DNA of 64,000 nucleotides from Anagrus nilaparvatae (taxonomy: Eukaryota; Arthropoda; Insecta; Hymenoptera; Mymaridae), in contig JAKSXM010000137.1 of NCBI GenBank assembly GCA_022575985.1, positions 23,950,001 to 24,014,000 on the forward strand, in the 5' to 3' direction. Below the pieces are notes generated by a model, which worked only from the letters and a program-made list of their open reading frames with translations, ran no database searches and was not told the DNA's origin. A program made the translations under genes and the position numbers. Numbering within the stretch: the first letter of the stretch is position 1; every line of letters starts with the position of its first letter. Below, piece by piece: positions 12,001 through 24,100 of the stretch.

Positions 12001-13323
12001 TTTTAAAAAAGCTCATTTTTAATGTTAACTTTGAAGAGCCATTTCTTAGAAACGAATCAAAGAAATGAGACGAGTAAAAAATTTTTGGAAACTTATAGCT
12101 TGTGGAAATTTGATGAGCATTATAAAACCTATTTTCGTCCAAATTTACAAATTTGGCACTAATTTAAAAATTGGTCTTCTTTAGCAAAAAATGACCGTTT
12201 AGTTAAGTGGCTATATTAATGAGAGAATTAGTGGTAATAAATTGCGGCTTAAGGCGTATGAAAGGCGATACTTAAACCAAAAAAATGAGATCAACCAGAA
12301 GAATTTTAGTTAACTTGCGAGGTTTTGGCGTTTCATTGAAAATCGCCAAAAAACCCTATTTTATAACATTGAATCCTGCGTTTCTGGGCCCAGAAGGCCC
12401 ATTGGAATGAATGGAGGGTAGTCGGCATGTTTTTTCAACAGAACAAACTCATCCATAACCATTTGATGTAATTTGGTGTTCCAAGTGTATTGAATTCCCC
12501 TTGTAAGTAAATTATTAAAGGTGCTTCTAATTTATATTATTATATTAATCTGGTATACTGAAAATTATTATCAAAATTTAATTTTTTTTCAAAGTGAAAA
12601 TGTCCCATTTGAATTATAACTGACTCATCCTGTTTTTGATTATAATAACTTGTTCGTCCAGATTACTCTTTTTTACGTATAAATTAAAAACATTTTTTAT
12701 TCTTAAAATATTAATAATTATATACCTATTTGCGAACAAAAATGTAGTGAAAAAAAAAAGTATTCATCTTATCTCATGGTGTAAAATAAAAAAACATTAT
12801 TTTATGACTCTAAATGGTTTGCTATTCGTTTTTAGGTACAAAAAATATGGCTTGTGATTTCACAACTGTTTGTCGCAAATTTTCTATTAAAATTTGCAAT
12901 TTTTCTACAAAAATCGTAAAATTACGACATAGTTGTAAATTTACGAAAAAATAAATCGTTAATTTAATATTTTTTCGCAAATTTACAAATATTAGTAAAC
13001 TTCCGATTTTTGTCGAAAAATTGCGAATTTTTTCGAAAATTTACCAATTTTGCCGAAAAATCACCGGACATGTTTTTTACAGTGTGATATTTCTTTAATT
13101 AAATATTTTATTTATACAGATGTACAAAAAAGAACTGACCTTTGTAGGAGCCAATATTAATCCATATACTTTTCCAAAAGGTCTCAGCTTATTAGAGGCT
13201 ATGTCTGATACTTATTTAAAGTATGATAATTTAGGAATACAAGTTTTTAAATTATCCGAATTCGAAAAAGCTTTGGATGCTTTAAAAGAGGGAAAAATAA
13301 ATAAAGCTGTTTTTAAAATGTAA
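9069..13323 (+). CDS. zinc-dependent medium-chain alcohol dehydrogenase (arabinitol/sorbitol dehydrogenase-like)
   Basis: Cytosolic NAD(P)-dependent polyol or alcohol oxidoreductase; the substrate cannot be read from sequence. Exons: 9069-9245, 10040-10297, 10369-10606, 10669-10850 and 13120-13323, giving 352 residues, close to the usual length of about 350. Landmarks: SGVCGTDLH (first catalytic zinc ligand), the zinc-ADH signature GHEFVGTVIDIGKSVSNFKI ending in GDRVAV, a structural-zinc cysteine cluster (C-x2-C-x2-C-x7-C in CYLCDDCHRGCYHLC), and the Rossmann glycines in VIGAGIIGI. A second in-frame Met at 9111 (MEHISFDV) may be the true start. The last intron is 2.27 kb, and a 2.2 kb palindromic element fills nearly all of it (see 10878-13084). 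AATAAA signals follow the stop near 13331 and 13348. The residues KEGF and the overall pattern are like insect proteins annotated D-arabinitol dehydrogenase 1-like. Confidence 0.88.
9778..10015 (+). mobile_element. dispersed element 'AGTACATTTTTA', copy 1, in intron 1 of the dehydrogenase
   Basis: It starts near AGTACATTTTTAACC, holds a central palindrome (ATCCGAGGCGAAGCCGAGGA) between two copies of a CAGATCGCA/TGCGATCTG inverted pair, and continues with AAAACGCGTTTTTTT-like words. Related copies occur in opposite orientation at 46640-46855 (the closest) and 19095-19265 (lacking the central palindrome). No frame is open. Confidence 0.65.
10878..13084. mobile_element. giant palindromic foldback element A (about 2.2 kb)
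   Basis: The left end CATTGTAAAAAAC and right end GTTTTTTACAGTG are inverted copies, and the inverted similarity runs inward for about 1 kb on each side. Matching landmarks: CCGGTGATTTT (10896) against TCACCGG (13061), the paired CACCATGAGA (11220) and TCTCATGGTG (12772), and CCAATGGGCCTTCTGGGCC (11579) against GGGCCCAGAAGGCCCATTGG (12386). The arms span about 10878-11925 and 12085-13084 and differ by scattered substitutions. No transposase frame is present and no clear target-site duplication is visible. It sits inside the last intron of the dehydrogenase gene. Confidence 0.85.
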
Positions 13324-13949
13324 AATATAAAATAAAATTATATTTTCAATAAAAACGAAATTGTTTTGTATAACAATATAAATTTTATAAGGCTTATGTC
13401 TTGTAAATTGTCATGAAAAATTATAAATATATAAAAGCTTTTATAATCTATAAAATTTTGTAAAATCTAATACAAAATTAATTGTTCATTTCAACTTGAG
13501 ATTCTAAAGTACTTTTGAAATATTCAGATCCTTAAAATGAATTTATAAATAATTATAAAAGTAATGTAAATCAGCTTTGACAGATTTTTTTCGTATAAAA
13601 AATAATCTATTAAAATTCTTTTTAAGCTGACTAACATATTTACTCTATCAATAATACTTTTTACTAAAATTAATTAAGATTTGTTATATAAAATTTTATA
13701 TATAATAAATAAGGTGAATCATTTATATTGATCGCACCATTGGAGGGAATGTATAAGGCAGCTCGATTAGTTGTAAGTATCTAATTTTTCTGCTTGAATT
13801 TAACTAACTTCAAATAGTTTTTTTTTTTGAATGCATGCAAATTATGCAGTTATATAATACTTATAAAAATGGCAAAACTTGTTATGATATGTAACCATTT
13901 ACATGAAATTTGTTGTTCTCCTGTTGACATCCATCTTAATCCTGGATAA

Positions 13950-15762
13950 TTAATATTTGGAGTAGAAACTTCTGTAATATTATAATTCAAAATTAGTTAC
14001 CTTATTTATAATTTTTTATATGCAAGGAAAATAAAAACTGTTAAAAAATTTATAATAGCTTACCTAAAAACACTAGCTATTAACAATGCAATAATCACAA
14101 CAGGGCCAGATGACATTGGTATTGCACCAACCCCATAATATGCTTGGCCACAAGCAGGCGGGCAAACAGGAATAATAGTTTCTGCACAAAAATAAAGGAA
14201 AAGAAAACTAAAGCATGCTACCTACATTTACTATAAAGAACTATTTAAAAAACTTATCCTTTGTTTAAAAATCAATAAACATTCAGAAAATGATTATTTT
14301 TTCCAAATAAGATATTCAAAAACTTATTTATGAAATCATTCAATACATTCTCATTTAAAAAACAAACCAAAATTCAATAATCGAATTTATGTTTAACAAC
14401 TTACCAAACAGTTCTAAACGAGTTTCCTCTGAACCCAATTTATTTGCTGCTTTACAAACATATTCTCCATACTGCTTCTTTTCAATGGTGATTACTCGCA
14501 AAGTTGTATCTACATATTCATCTGCTGTAGCGAATTGAGATATACTGTAATGTTGGTTATTAGATAACTGTACATCATCTTTATGCCAAGAAATAGCTGG
14601 CGGTGGAAAAGCCTCAACATGGCACTCTAAATCCATATCATATTGTAAAGCTTGACCTAGTCGAGGCCGAGGTGCAGTAATAACTGGCGCAAATTCTATT
14701 TCTAAATTAATATTTCTACGTGCTCCTCGACCCACCCCATTCTCAGCTACACAATAGTAAGTACCACGATCTTCCTTCTTTGCTGATGCTATTCTCAAAG
14801 TATTACCTCTACAATTTTCAAATATTTAGTTGTATTTTTAATAAATACAATTTTTATTGTAATTGTATTAAAAAAAAAAAACATTTTATGATACCTGTAT
14901 ATAGATCCTCCTGTTGGTAAAATAGCATTGTTATCTCTTCTCCAAGATATTTTTGGAGTTGGATAACCACCAGCATAACATTCTAGCTGTACTGATTGAC
15001 CTTCACTAATAACTACTGATCTAGTTGAATTATCGCTAATTATTGGTGGTCTTCTAACTTGAAGTTCTACTTCTGCAGATATTTTGCTACTGGTAGATAT
15101 TAATATTTGACAAACATAAAAACCAGCATCAGTTTCTTGAATGTCTTTAATCTAAAACAGAAAAGTTGGGTCAAGTTATAATTTTAAGTAAATTTTCACA
15201 TTAGTAAATGAAACACACTTGTAAGGTGTAAGTTGATGATGCAGTATCAGATCTTAGGGAAAATCTACTGTCACGAATAATTAGAGCAGTATTTGTAGAA
15301 ATTGGTAACTGATCTCCTCTGTCTTTATTTACTTTCATCCATAATACTGGATAATCTTGACTGTACTGGACGGAACATACAAAATCAACTGTGCCACCTA
15401 TATCTTTTATTTGCTCTTGTGATATGTAAGATATTGTAGGAGTCCGCTGAGAAGTAACTAAAATAAAAATATATTTTTTTAGTTGCTAAATTATTCTTAA
15501 ATATTTGCTAAAGATTAAATTTACGTATAATTTATTTTATATTACAATTAAAATAATTCATCAATCATTAGGCATTAATAATTCTTATCAGAAAAACAAA
15601 ATTAATAAAAAATGAGCTACAGTTTTTTTAATTTATTAGAATGTTTACTTTTCAACTACCAGATTATACCAGAATATAAATAAACATAAAATGATTACCT
15701 GTGTTTATTATGACTCCAAAAGCAAAAATCACGCCCAACGACATCTTCATGTTATTGTGCAT
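13950..15762 (-). CDS. Lac: Lachesin (GPI-anchored immunoglobulin cell-adhesion protein)
   Basis: Cell-surface adhesion protein of neurons and of tracheal septate junctions in insects. Minus-strand exons: 15762-15699, 15457-15219, 15151-14895, 14808-14405, 14181-14064 and a short last exon 13971-13950, giving 367 residues. If the donor at 14063 is not used, the stop is 14062-14060 and the length is 361. Parts in order: signal peptide (MSLGVIFAFGVII), then three Ig domains whose cysteines and Trp are visible (VDFVCS ... FYVCQ; LECYAGGYPTPKISW ... GTYYCVAENGVG; LECHVEAFPPPAISW ... EYVCKAANK), then the Lachesin-typical tail ETIIPVCPPACGQAYYG and a hydrophobic C-terminus suited to GPI attachment. 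Three in-frame Mets lie close together; I took the first. A 5' UTR exon probably ends near 15902, where the minus strand reads TTC|GTAAGTATT. Confidence 0.92.
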
Positions 15763-16409
15763 CGTATGAGGTTGGAATATATAATTCCAAAAATCCTATT
15801 TTTTTTACAATAGATGACTATAATCCCGCCTTAAATTTAACGTTTTATGTTATAAGAAAAATAAATAAATAAATAATTAAACAATTTAATAATACTTACG
15901 AAGAAAAAAACAGCGACGAATTTATTAGTTGACGCGCCCAAACACCGCGGAATCGGAAGATATACGGTTGTTGGACTTGCAGAATTTACCTGCGCGCTTG
16001 GTAAAACTTAGGTTGGTACACACGCGGTGGATCCCCCTTCTTTTTACAAAACAATTGTGTCTTTATATTTTTAAACTCTTTTTTCGTTCTCAATTTTCAT
16101 GCTAAAATAATAATTATTTTTTTTGAATTGTATTTAATTTTTGCAAAGATATTCGACCCTTTGAGAAAAAAATCAATTTATTTCTAATTAAAACTTTTTA
16201 TGCATTTAAATAATAAGGGGAAAATGATCTACTTCGTACGTGTATTGCAGATCTCGAGCGGCTTTTCTAATCGGCATCAAAGTTTTGAATTCAAAACTAG
16301 GTAATTCAAAAAATCAATTGCTTAGATACAAAAATAATAATTAAAATAAAAATCGTTTTTAAAAATCTTACCTTTTAAAATTACATTTTATTATATTGGC
16401 CCTGTGAAC

Positions 16410-17100
16410 CATATTGATTTAAGTTTTTCAACGTTTCAAACCTTTTTCGGTACCAATCAACGAAAAATACGCCTTTTGATTTTGGTCAAAATAAAAATTT
16501 TCAAGGAAATCTAGTTTGCCCTTTTCATCAGCCAATTTTTTTATTAAAAAACTTGATTTATAAGAAGTTTTAACCGATTCAAATGGTTTTATGCGAATAA
16601 AGTCAAAATTTCTAAAAATGCAATAATTTAAAAACTCACTTAATTCAAATGGTTTTATGCGAATAAAGTCAAAATTTCTAAAAATGCAATAATTTAAAAA
16701 CTCACTTAAATCCATTTATACACCATGTTTTTTGATCTCTATGACCTGAAGAACCATATTAATTTAAGTTTTTCAATGTTTCAGACCTTTTTCAGTACCA
16801 AAAGACGAAAAATTTGAAAAAAAATAAAATTGGTCATTTTTCCATATGTATATATGGAAATACCCCTTTCGATTTTTGGAAAAATAAAAATTATCAAGAA
16901 AATCCACTTACCCCATTTCATCAGCACTTTTTTCGTTAGAAAACTTTGTTTATAAAGAATTTTAACCAATTCGAATGGTTTTATGCGAATAAAGTCAAAA
17001 TTTCTAGAAATGCAATAATTTTAAAACTGACTTAAATCCATTTATATCAGGTTTTTTGGGCTCTCTGACCCGGTAAACCATATTGATTTAGAGTTTTCAC
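16410..17100. repeat. tandem repeat of about 320-345 bp, cluster 1
   Basis: Copies begin with CATATTGATTTAAGTTTTTC (or a close variant) at 16410, 16755 and 17079, followed by TTTCAGACC, TTTTTCGGTACC, CCCCTTTCGATTTTGG, TTATCAAGAAAATCCACTTA and AATGGTTTTATGCGAATAAA. A 75-bp internal segment (about 16560-16635) is duplicated directly at about 16635-16710. The same family forms a second cluster at 43975-44930 in the same orientation. Confidence 0.8.
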
Positions 17101-17204
17101 TGTATCAAACCTTTTTCGATACCAAAAAACGAAAAATTTAAAGAAAAAAAAATCAGACATTTTTCCCTTTCGATTTTTGGCAAAATAAAAATTTATATAT
17201 GTAT

Positions 17205-17900
17205 ATATGATATGTGAAATTGTCTGTGCTTTATTATAACAGTTTTCCGCTAGAATAATGAAATTTTGAAATTTACAGGCTTCAAAATTTTTTTTCTTCA
17301 AATTCTGGTCATGAGAACTTCAAAAAACCTATGAAAATTTTATCTTTAGGTTCAAAAGTAACCCCTTTATAAAGTTTCATTTATGGTAAAACTTTCTTTG
17401 CCATATTATTAAATTTTCGTGTTTACAGGCTTCTAATTCTTTTTCTCAAATTTTGGTCAGCAGACCTTCATGAAACCTGAGAAAATCTTTTCTTCAAACA
17501 TCAAAGAAACCCTTGAAAAAGTTGGTGAAACTATTTGTGCTGTATTATTACATTTTCCCGCTAGAAATATCAATTTTTGTAATTGTCAGACTTAACATTT
17601 TTTTTCACCATTTCTAGTCAACAGAGATAAATAAAACCTATGAAAATCCGTTTTTCAGACATCGAAGCAACTCCTGAAGAAGGTTTTATTCATATTGACA
17701 CTACCTTTACATTATTATCACATTTTCCTGCTAGAAATGTGAATTTTTATATTTTGCAGGCCTCAAATTTTTTTCTCAAATTTTGTTCATCAGACCTTCA
17801 AGAAACCTATGAAAATCATTTTTCGACAACTCTAGTCAACAGAACTCTAGGCATTAAAGCAACCCCTGGAAAAGGTTTTTTCAAAAAGACCTACTTTTTT
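17205..17900. repeat. tandem repeat of about 150-170 bp, four degenerate copies
   Basis: Each unit has a CCGCTAGAAAT-like word, then TTTACAGGCTTC, a T-run, AAATTTTGGTCA and AAACCTATGAAAAT. The CAGGCTT-like word recurs near 17277, 17427, 17586 and 17757. Copies are clearly diverged. Confidence 0.7.
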
Positions 17901-19094
17901 TAACTTTCGGGCGATCTTTTTTTCGCTTTTAGTAAAAAACTATGTGTTGTTATAATTATATGTTGTTATACTGCATTGAAAGCCAAATCCTATTTTTTTC
18001 CCTTGTTAAACAAATATATATATTTATATATGTTTTTATTTTACTTTGAGGCGATATTATTATTTTAGTCATTATTAATCACTATACAGTCCAAAGCCCA
18101 AAGAGGGAAATAAAGTGAAAAAGTTTCTTATAGATTTTTTTGATAACTAAATCTGAATCCAAGTTCATAAGAGATTGGGAAATTGAGTTAGACTCTTGAA
18201 TATGCAAAAACAATTCTTTTTTAGGATTTTTTTAGAATATTTTGGAAGCTAAGCAAAAATTAGGAAGATATTATACAGGGTTATTTGATTTTCTATTGAA
18301 ACCGGGGTATATGGACTAATTATAGGGGGTACGTAATAATTTTTATTTTAGTTATTTCATATAACAAGGAACAACAAAACTATAATTTTTACAAAATAAA
18401 TACATATTTTTTTGGGTTAACTAGACGCTTAAGCACATAGCTTATAACTTTGTTAGCCTGGCCAGTTGACAAGGGTCCAGAATTTGAATACTTGCTGGAG
18501 AATTCTTTTCTTAAATTTTTTTTTTGAATTCTGTATGTGAATGCAATTTTCGAAAAAAAATGATTTTTGCATGGGAACTTTTTTACCAGTGTATATAATA
18601 AAAAAAAATGTAATTCTATTTTCATAACAATAAAAATCTATTTAAGTTATGTAAATTACTTAAAAATAATTAAATATAATTATTCAGACACGTATAGGAA
18701 CCTTTACACATATGTATTAAAATATCGTATTTTATATTTATTTTATATGTCTATAAAGCAGGTGATGAAAAAAATAAAAAAAAAATAATAGTTTTTATGT
18801 AATTAAAAATAATATAGAATCGACATTTTAACTATAAGTATAATATATAATTTATTAAGTATTTAAAAAATCGATGTTTTATGCACATTCAAATTTTCTT
18901 TTTTCTTTTTCATAAATTTTGACCTTTTATACATTAACATCAAGGGGAAAATGAAGTTAATTTAATCTTAGGATCAATTTACTTTACCCCTTTGAAAATT
19001 ACCGGCCTTTGTGAGAAACAGGGCTATTAAAAGTAAAATTTTCTAGACGAGTTTTTTTATGCTTTTCTGAACATTTGAAAAATTATCAATATGT

Positions 19095-19265
19095 CGCCTC
19101 CAAAATCATTTTCTGTTTTATCCAAAAGGAAAATGTTTTTTGACTCACGACGCGATTGAAAAAATAACGCGTTTTCTCCCAATAGAAAAAGAAAAATTGC
19201 CTTCGCTTCTGATGATTATGAATTATTTTCTTTTGCTCCCTTAGTTAAAAATGTACTATTAAGAT
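19095..19265 (-). mobile_element. dispersed element 'AGTACATTTTTA', copy 2 (partial)
   Basis: The minus strand reads AGTACATTTTTAACTAAGGG, then AAAACGCGTTATTTTTTC-like sequence, in the same order as the copy at 9778. The central palindrome of the other copies is missing. Confidence 0.5.
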
Positions 19266-19805
19266 TAATTTAAATTACCAAAATCTAGAAGGATCAGATT
19301 TTTTACTGTCAGTAGTAAATAAATAACTGCTTTCTAAACGTTAGTTTTGCTGAATGAGAAGATTATAGTAACAACTGCATTCGGCATAATACTTCTTTCA
19401 TTATAGTACGTTCATTCAACAACGGGGAACAAAATAGAAAATTTAGTTTCAATGCTATTTGCAATGCGATTGCATTGAAAACCACACCCTATTATTTTCC
19501 TTTTTTCAGTGGGTGAAAATATTTTTTGCCATTATTCGTTGGCTATAAAAATATGCCTAAAATGCAAGAAAAAGTTTTTTCCAGATTGCCCCGGTACCCC
19601 CTATAGATATAAGAATAATTTTAAGAAATAAAAAATAAAATGAGATATATTTAGAATAAAATATACGATAACTATATTTAATATGAGGGTAGTTATATAT
19701 ATTATTGAATTGGTTTTTCAATTAAAACATAGTTTGACATATAATGGGCGAAGAATATTTTCAATTAATTGTTTTAATCGTTTGAATAAAAATATAAAAA
19801 ATAAA

Positions 19806-20395
19806 AATTATAAAGGACCCCGCACAAAAGGGTAGGAAAAGTAATTTCGGTCGAATTGGCTGAATTTTCGATAATATATTGCAGGCTTCATAATTCTGAA
19901 CAAAATTCTCAATAAACACAAGGTACTAAAGTCTCAACTTTGACTGCTACGGAGCTTGAAAGCTTATAAGATTGCACTTAAAGTTTTTGAGGTAGTCGAT
20001 TTCAAATTTGATTTTAGATTGACAAGGTTTTCAATTGACATCTCTCAATTATCTGTCAAAAATCTCAAGAAGTTACTTAAAACATTAAAGTTAAGCAGAT
20101 ACTTAATTTTTGGGGGTCACTGATTTCATATTGGATGTCAAAATTGAGATTGATCAAATAACAACCCTTAGTACTTGGACCTGCCTTACTACGTTAAGGG
20201 TGAATTATGTAAAATATACGACTCATGACCAAAAGAAAACCTTTTTACATCGAGTTAGAATTTTTACAGCTGATTGAAAGTTGTCAATTGAGAGTCACAT
20301 TAATCTGACATCAGATTCTAAATGAATTGAGACTTTGGAGGTTCAGAATGATGAAACCTACAATATATCAAAAAATTTAACCAATTTGACTTTAA
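19806..20395. mobile_element. diverged foldback element related to palindrome C
   Basis: The left end carries AAAGGACCCCGCACAAAAG followed by TTTCGGTCGAATTGGCTGAA, identical words to those inside palindrome C (36117-36175). The right part (20340-20395) holds the inverted counterpart: TTCAGAATGATGAAACCTAC and AACCAATTTGAC. The copy is shorter and more decayed than palindrome C. Confidence 0.65.
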
Positions 20396-21195
20396 ATATA
20401 CAATTTAATACTACTAGTCGTTTTTTAAAAATAAATATACGAATACCCATGCAGGAAAAGTTCAGATTCAAAGCTGTACTTTTTGTTAGACGTTTTTTCT
20501 AAAATTTTGAAAAATAAGGCAGCGAGGGTGGAAATTTTCAAGTTCCTTATAGTTAAATTTTCCGAACTATTTAAAGCGAAAAATTTTTGAATCGTGATTT
20601 GGGGTATTCTTTAAAAAGATATACATATCAGGGTTTTTCCCTCAGGATGAAGAAAATAATTTTTTTTTTGAGAACGAATAAAAAATTACTTGAATACTTT
20701 TTGACCGTCACTGAAATGACATTAAATTAAAATTTTTTTCTAAAGCAACGGCATATATCTAAAGGGTAGTTTTTTTTAATTCAATATTTATAAAAAATAG
20801 GTACACATACATACATACATAAATAGATAATTTTACATCATTAGTCATGAAAAACAGTATAGTACTTTTGTGGTATATACCCACAGTAATCTATAGATTG
20901 TCTATGCAGTACTTTAGTGTTCAGCGAACGATCATTATTATGTAAAAAAAGTAAATAAATTTTTTTTTTTTAGTTAGACCAATAACTTGAGCGTTTTTTT
21001 TTCGGTCGTGCGTTACTCCAGCATGAATAAAAAATCACTTAAGGGTGTACATTATTATATAACAATAAGTGCAGGCCAAGGTTTTTATAAATATTATAAA
21101 CCTTGGTAATAATATGGTCTATAGCATTAGAAATAACTAGCTAATCGATCGTCTAATAAATAAATTATAAATAAAAAGAAAATGGCAGTTTAATT

Positions 21196-24100
21196 ATGAA
21201 TGAAAAATCCGAAATCGTTGATATTAACAATAAAATAGAACAAGACAAATTATCATGTAACAGTGAACTATTGATACAACACAGAGATGTGCAACAGCAA
21301 CAATCATCGCTATCAGCGGATGCGTCGCCAAAACTTTTCAATAAAGAAATCAAAAAGTTACATACTAACAAAGCAGCGTCTTACGAAGATAATATAACGT
21401 CGATCGTTGAAAAACTTTCCAACAAAGAAAGAAAAACGAGCTTGCAACCATTAAACACATCTGCACTCGGTATCAAAAGACTCAATCACAATCAGCCAAC
21501 GGCCGAACAAGAAAGAAGAAGATCTCGAGCTAGTATTCATCCATCCAAAGCTGCTACCATCGCCAGAGATGCTTTTGGCAAGTACCTTTTTATCAAATAG
21601 CGATTATCGGCAAAATTTTATTTTCATTTAGCAACATTTTTACCTAGGCCCAAGATTGAATCCAAACGAACAAGAACCAACTTCGGTGTTGGTAACCCAC
21701 GGTGTTATATTTCCTGATCAAGATGATAAAGAATTTATTAAAAATGCCGATTTTCAAGGTATCAGTCCAACGGAATCAGCGTTGTCTAATCCCCAGGCTG
21801 GTGCAGATGGCGACGAGGTCACATTGGATTATGAATACGAGACACTATTTTTTCGGTACTTTATTATTATTTATTGATTAATTATGTTTGATAATTAGAA
21901 ATTGTTTCAACCTGATTTTTTTTTACGAGTTAGAGTATTATTTTATAAAAAAAATACGATCGCATGTCAGATATCAAAAGCAAACTATCTATATTTTTAC
22001 GCAATTATAACTTTGTCATACTCGAAAAAAGTCGATAAATAAAATTATTGCTTTTTTTACCAGGGATGGCCGCAGAAGGATTGACATGCTATTAGTTTAT
22101 CGTGAAGAATCCGAAGGTGTTATGACCGAAATTGAAGCTAAAAGACGCGAGCAACGTAAGATATTTGAAGAAAATCTACTAAAAGAAGGTTTGCAACTTG
22201 AATTAGAACCAAAAGAAAATTCTTTTGATGGTAAAACATATTTTTTAAAGCTTCATATACCATGGAAAGTCAAGGTTCAATATGCTGAAGTTATGAATTT
22301 AAAATTACCTTGTAAACGATTTATTACTATTTCTGTTAAAGCTTGGGTAAGCAAAAAAAAAAAATAAATAAACCGTTTCTTATTGATTTTTTTTTTTTTT
22401 TTTAACATACTATTTATATTACCAAGTATACAGACAAATTAAAAAGCACTAGCGTCAATCCTATATTTAAACAATAAATCTATAATTATAAAAATACATT
22501 ATTCACAGGACGAAGAAAATGCTAGAGAACCATCTGGTTTTTTAAGAAAATACGTCCCTTATTATGACTGGTTTCGTAGTATTCATATTTGGGATACATC
22601 CAAATACCCAGAGGAGCCGAGCTTTTATGAAAGCACTGATACTGGGGACAGAGAAGAAAAGTAATAATTACTAATAATTATTTTTATAAGTTATTTTCAG
22701 CCAAAAAAATTTTTGTTATCTGTTACAGGTTCGTTGTAAAAGATCGTGATACAAATTACACCCCAGCGCAGCGATCCCTTATTGTGATGCAGATTTTGAT
22801 GCGCACTAGATACGACGAAGTGCATGAAAAAGCTGGAATACGTAGACTTATAGCCGACGGCACCTATGTTGACTGCTTTTCCTTGCACGAGGGTACCTAC
22901 AATAAACCATCGAGTAATGGACAAATACTCGACCGATACTTGCTTTACTTGATATGGGCAAGACCTGGAGCCTGGTACAAAAAACAACCATTATGGCTCA
23001 TCAGGCGCTATTTCGGCGAAAAAGTAGCACTTTATTTTGCTTGGCTGGGTTTTTACACAAAGGCTTTGTACCCACCAGCGATCGTTGGATTGCTTTGCTT
23101 CCTTTACGGAATTTTAAGCATGGATGGCAAGGATAATATACCCAGCCAAGAAATTTGTGATTACAAAAAATCTGGAAATATATCACTTTGCCCTATATGT
23201 GACAAAACTTGTGGATACCAAAAACTTGGTGAATCTTGCCTTTTTTCGAGACTGACTTACCTCTTCGATAACCCCTCAACCGTCTTCTTTGCTGTGTTCA
23301 TGTCTCTCTGGGGTACGGATTTTATAAATTTTACTTATTTAAATAATAAACTATTTTATTTTTGAATTGCAGCTACAACATTTCTAGAATTATGGAAACG
23401 TAGACAAGCGGTTTTACAATGGGAATGGGACTTACAGAACGAAGACAAAAATGAAGAACTACGACCAGAATTTGAAACCAGTGTTAGGACATTTCGAATA
23501 AATCCAGTAACAAGAGAAAGAGAACCTTATTTGCCAGTATTGACTAGGACTCTGCGATATCTGACTACGGGTTCTTTGGTGTTCTTCATGATTTGCGTCG
23601 TATTGGCAGCAGTATTAGGGACAATAATGTACCGAATTTCTTTGATAGCTGTTTTCCACGGAGGCAGTTACTTTTTCAATAGACATGCCAAGATCTTAAC
23701 TTCTATGTCGGCTGCCCTAGTTAATCTTACTATTATTATGATACTAACGAGGATTTACCAAAAATTAGCCCACTGGATGGTCAACTACGAAAACCCTAGG
23801 ACTCAATCAGAATTTGAATCGAGTTTTACTTTTAAAATTTTTATTTTTGAATTTGTCAACTTTTACTCTTCGCTCATCTATATAGCCTTTTTCAAAGGTC
23901 GATTTTATGTTCATCCAGGGGACGTGCAATCGAGATCATCCCAACTGTTTCGAATAAAAACCGACACCTGTGATGCAAGTGGATGCCTGTCAGAAGTATG
24001 TATTCAGTTAGCCATAATAATGATAGGCAAGCAAATCTTCAATAATTTTGTTGAAATTTTAACACCAAAATTGTGGAATTATTGGAGAAGCAGAACTCAC

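Larger units (their letters stand above)
15763..21195. other. repeat-rich intergenic region between Lachesin and the anoctamin gene
   Basis: These 5.4 kb between two divergent genes contain two tandem-repeat blocks (16410-17100 and 17205-17900), a partial dispersed element (19095-19265) and a diverged foldback element (19806-20395), each listed separately. A CATA microsatellite sits near 20805-20822. The open frames in this stretch fall inside repeats and resemble no protein I know. Confidence 0.6.

Noticed and set aside
11224..12857. Open frames inside palindrome A
   Set aside because: They lie in opposite arms of the same inverted repeat, are A/T-biased and short, and match no transposase motif.
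16428..18788. Several 60-95 codon frames
   Set aside because: Those at 16428-17903 coincide with tandem-repeat units and owe their length to the repeat period; those further right are A/T-rich with no domain or splice context.
15763..21195. Viral or polydnavirus insertion in the long intergenic region
   Set aside because: No viral-type coding sequence is visible; the content is tandem and foldback repeats.
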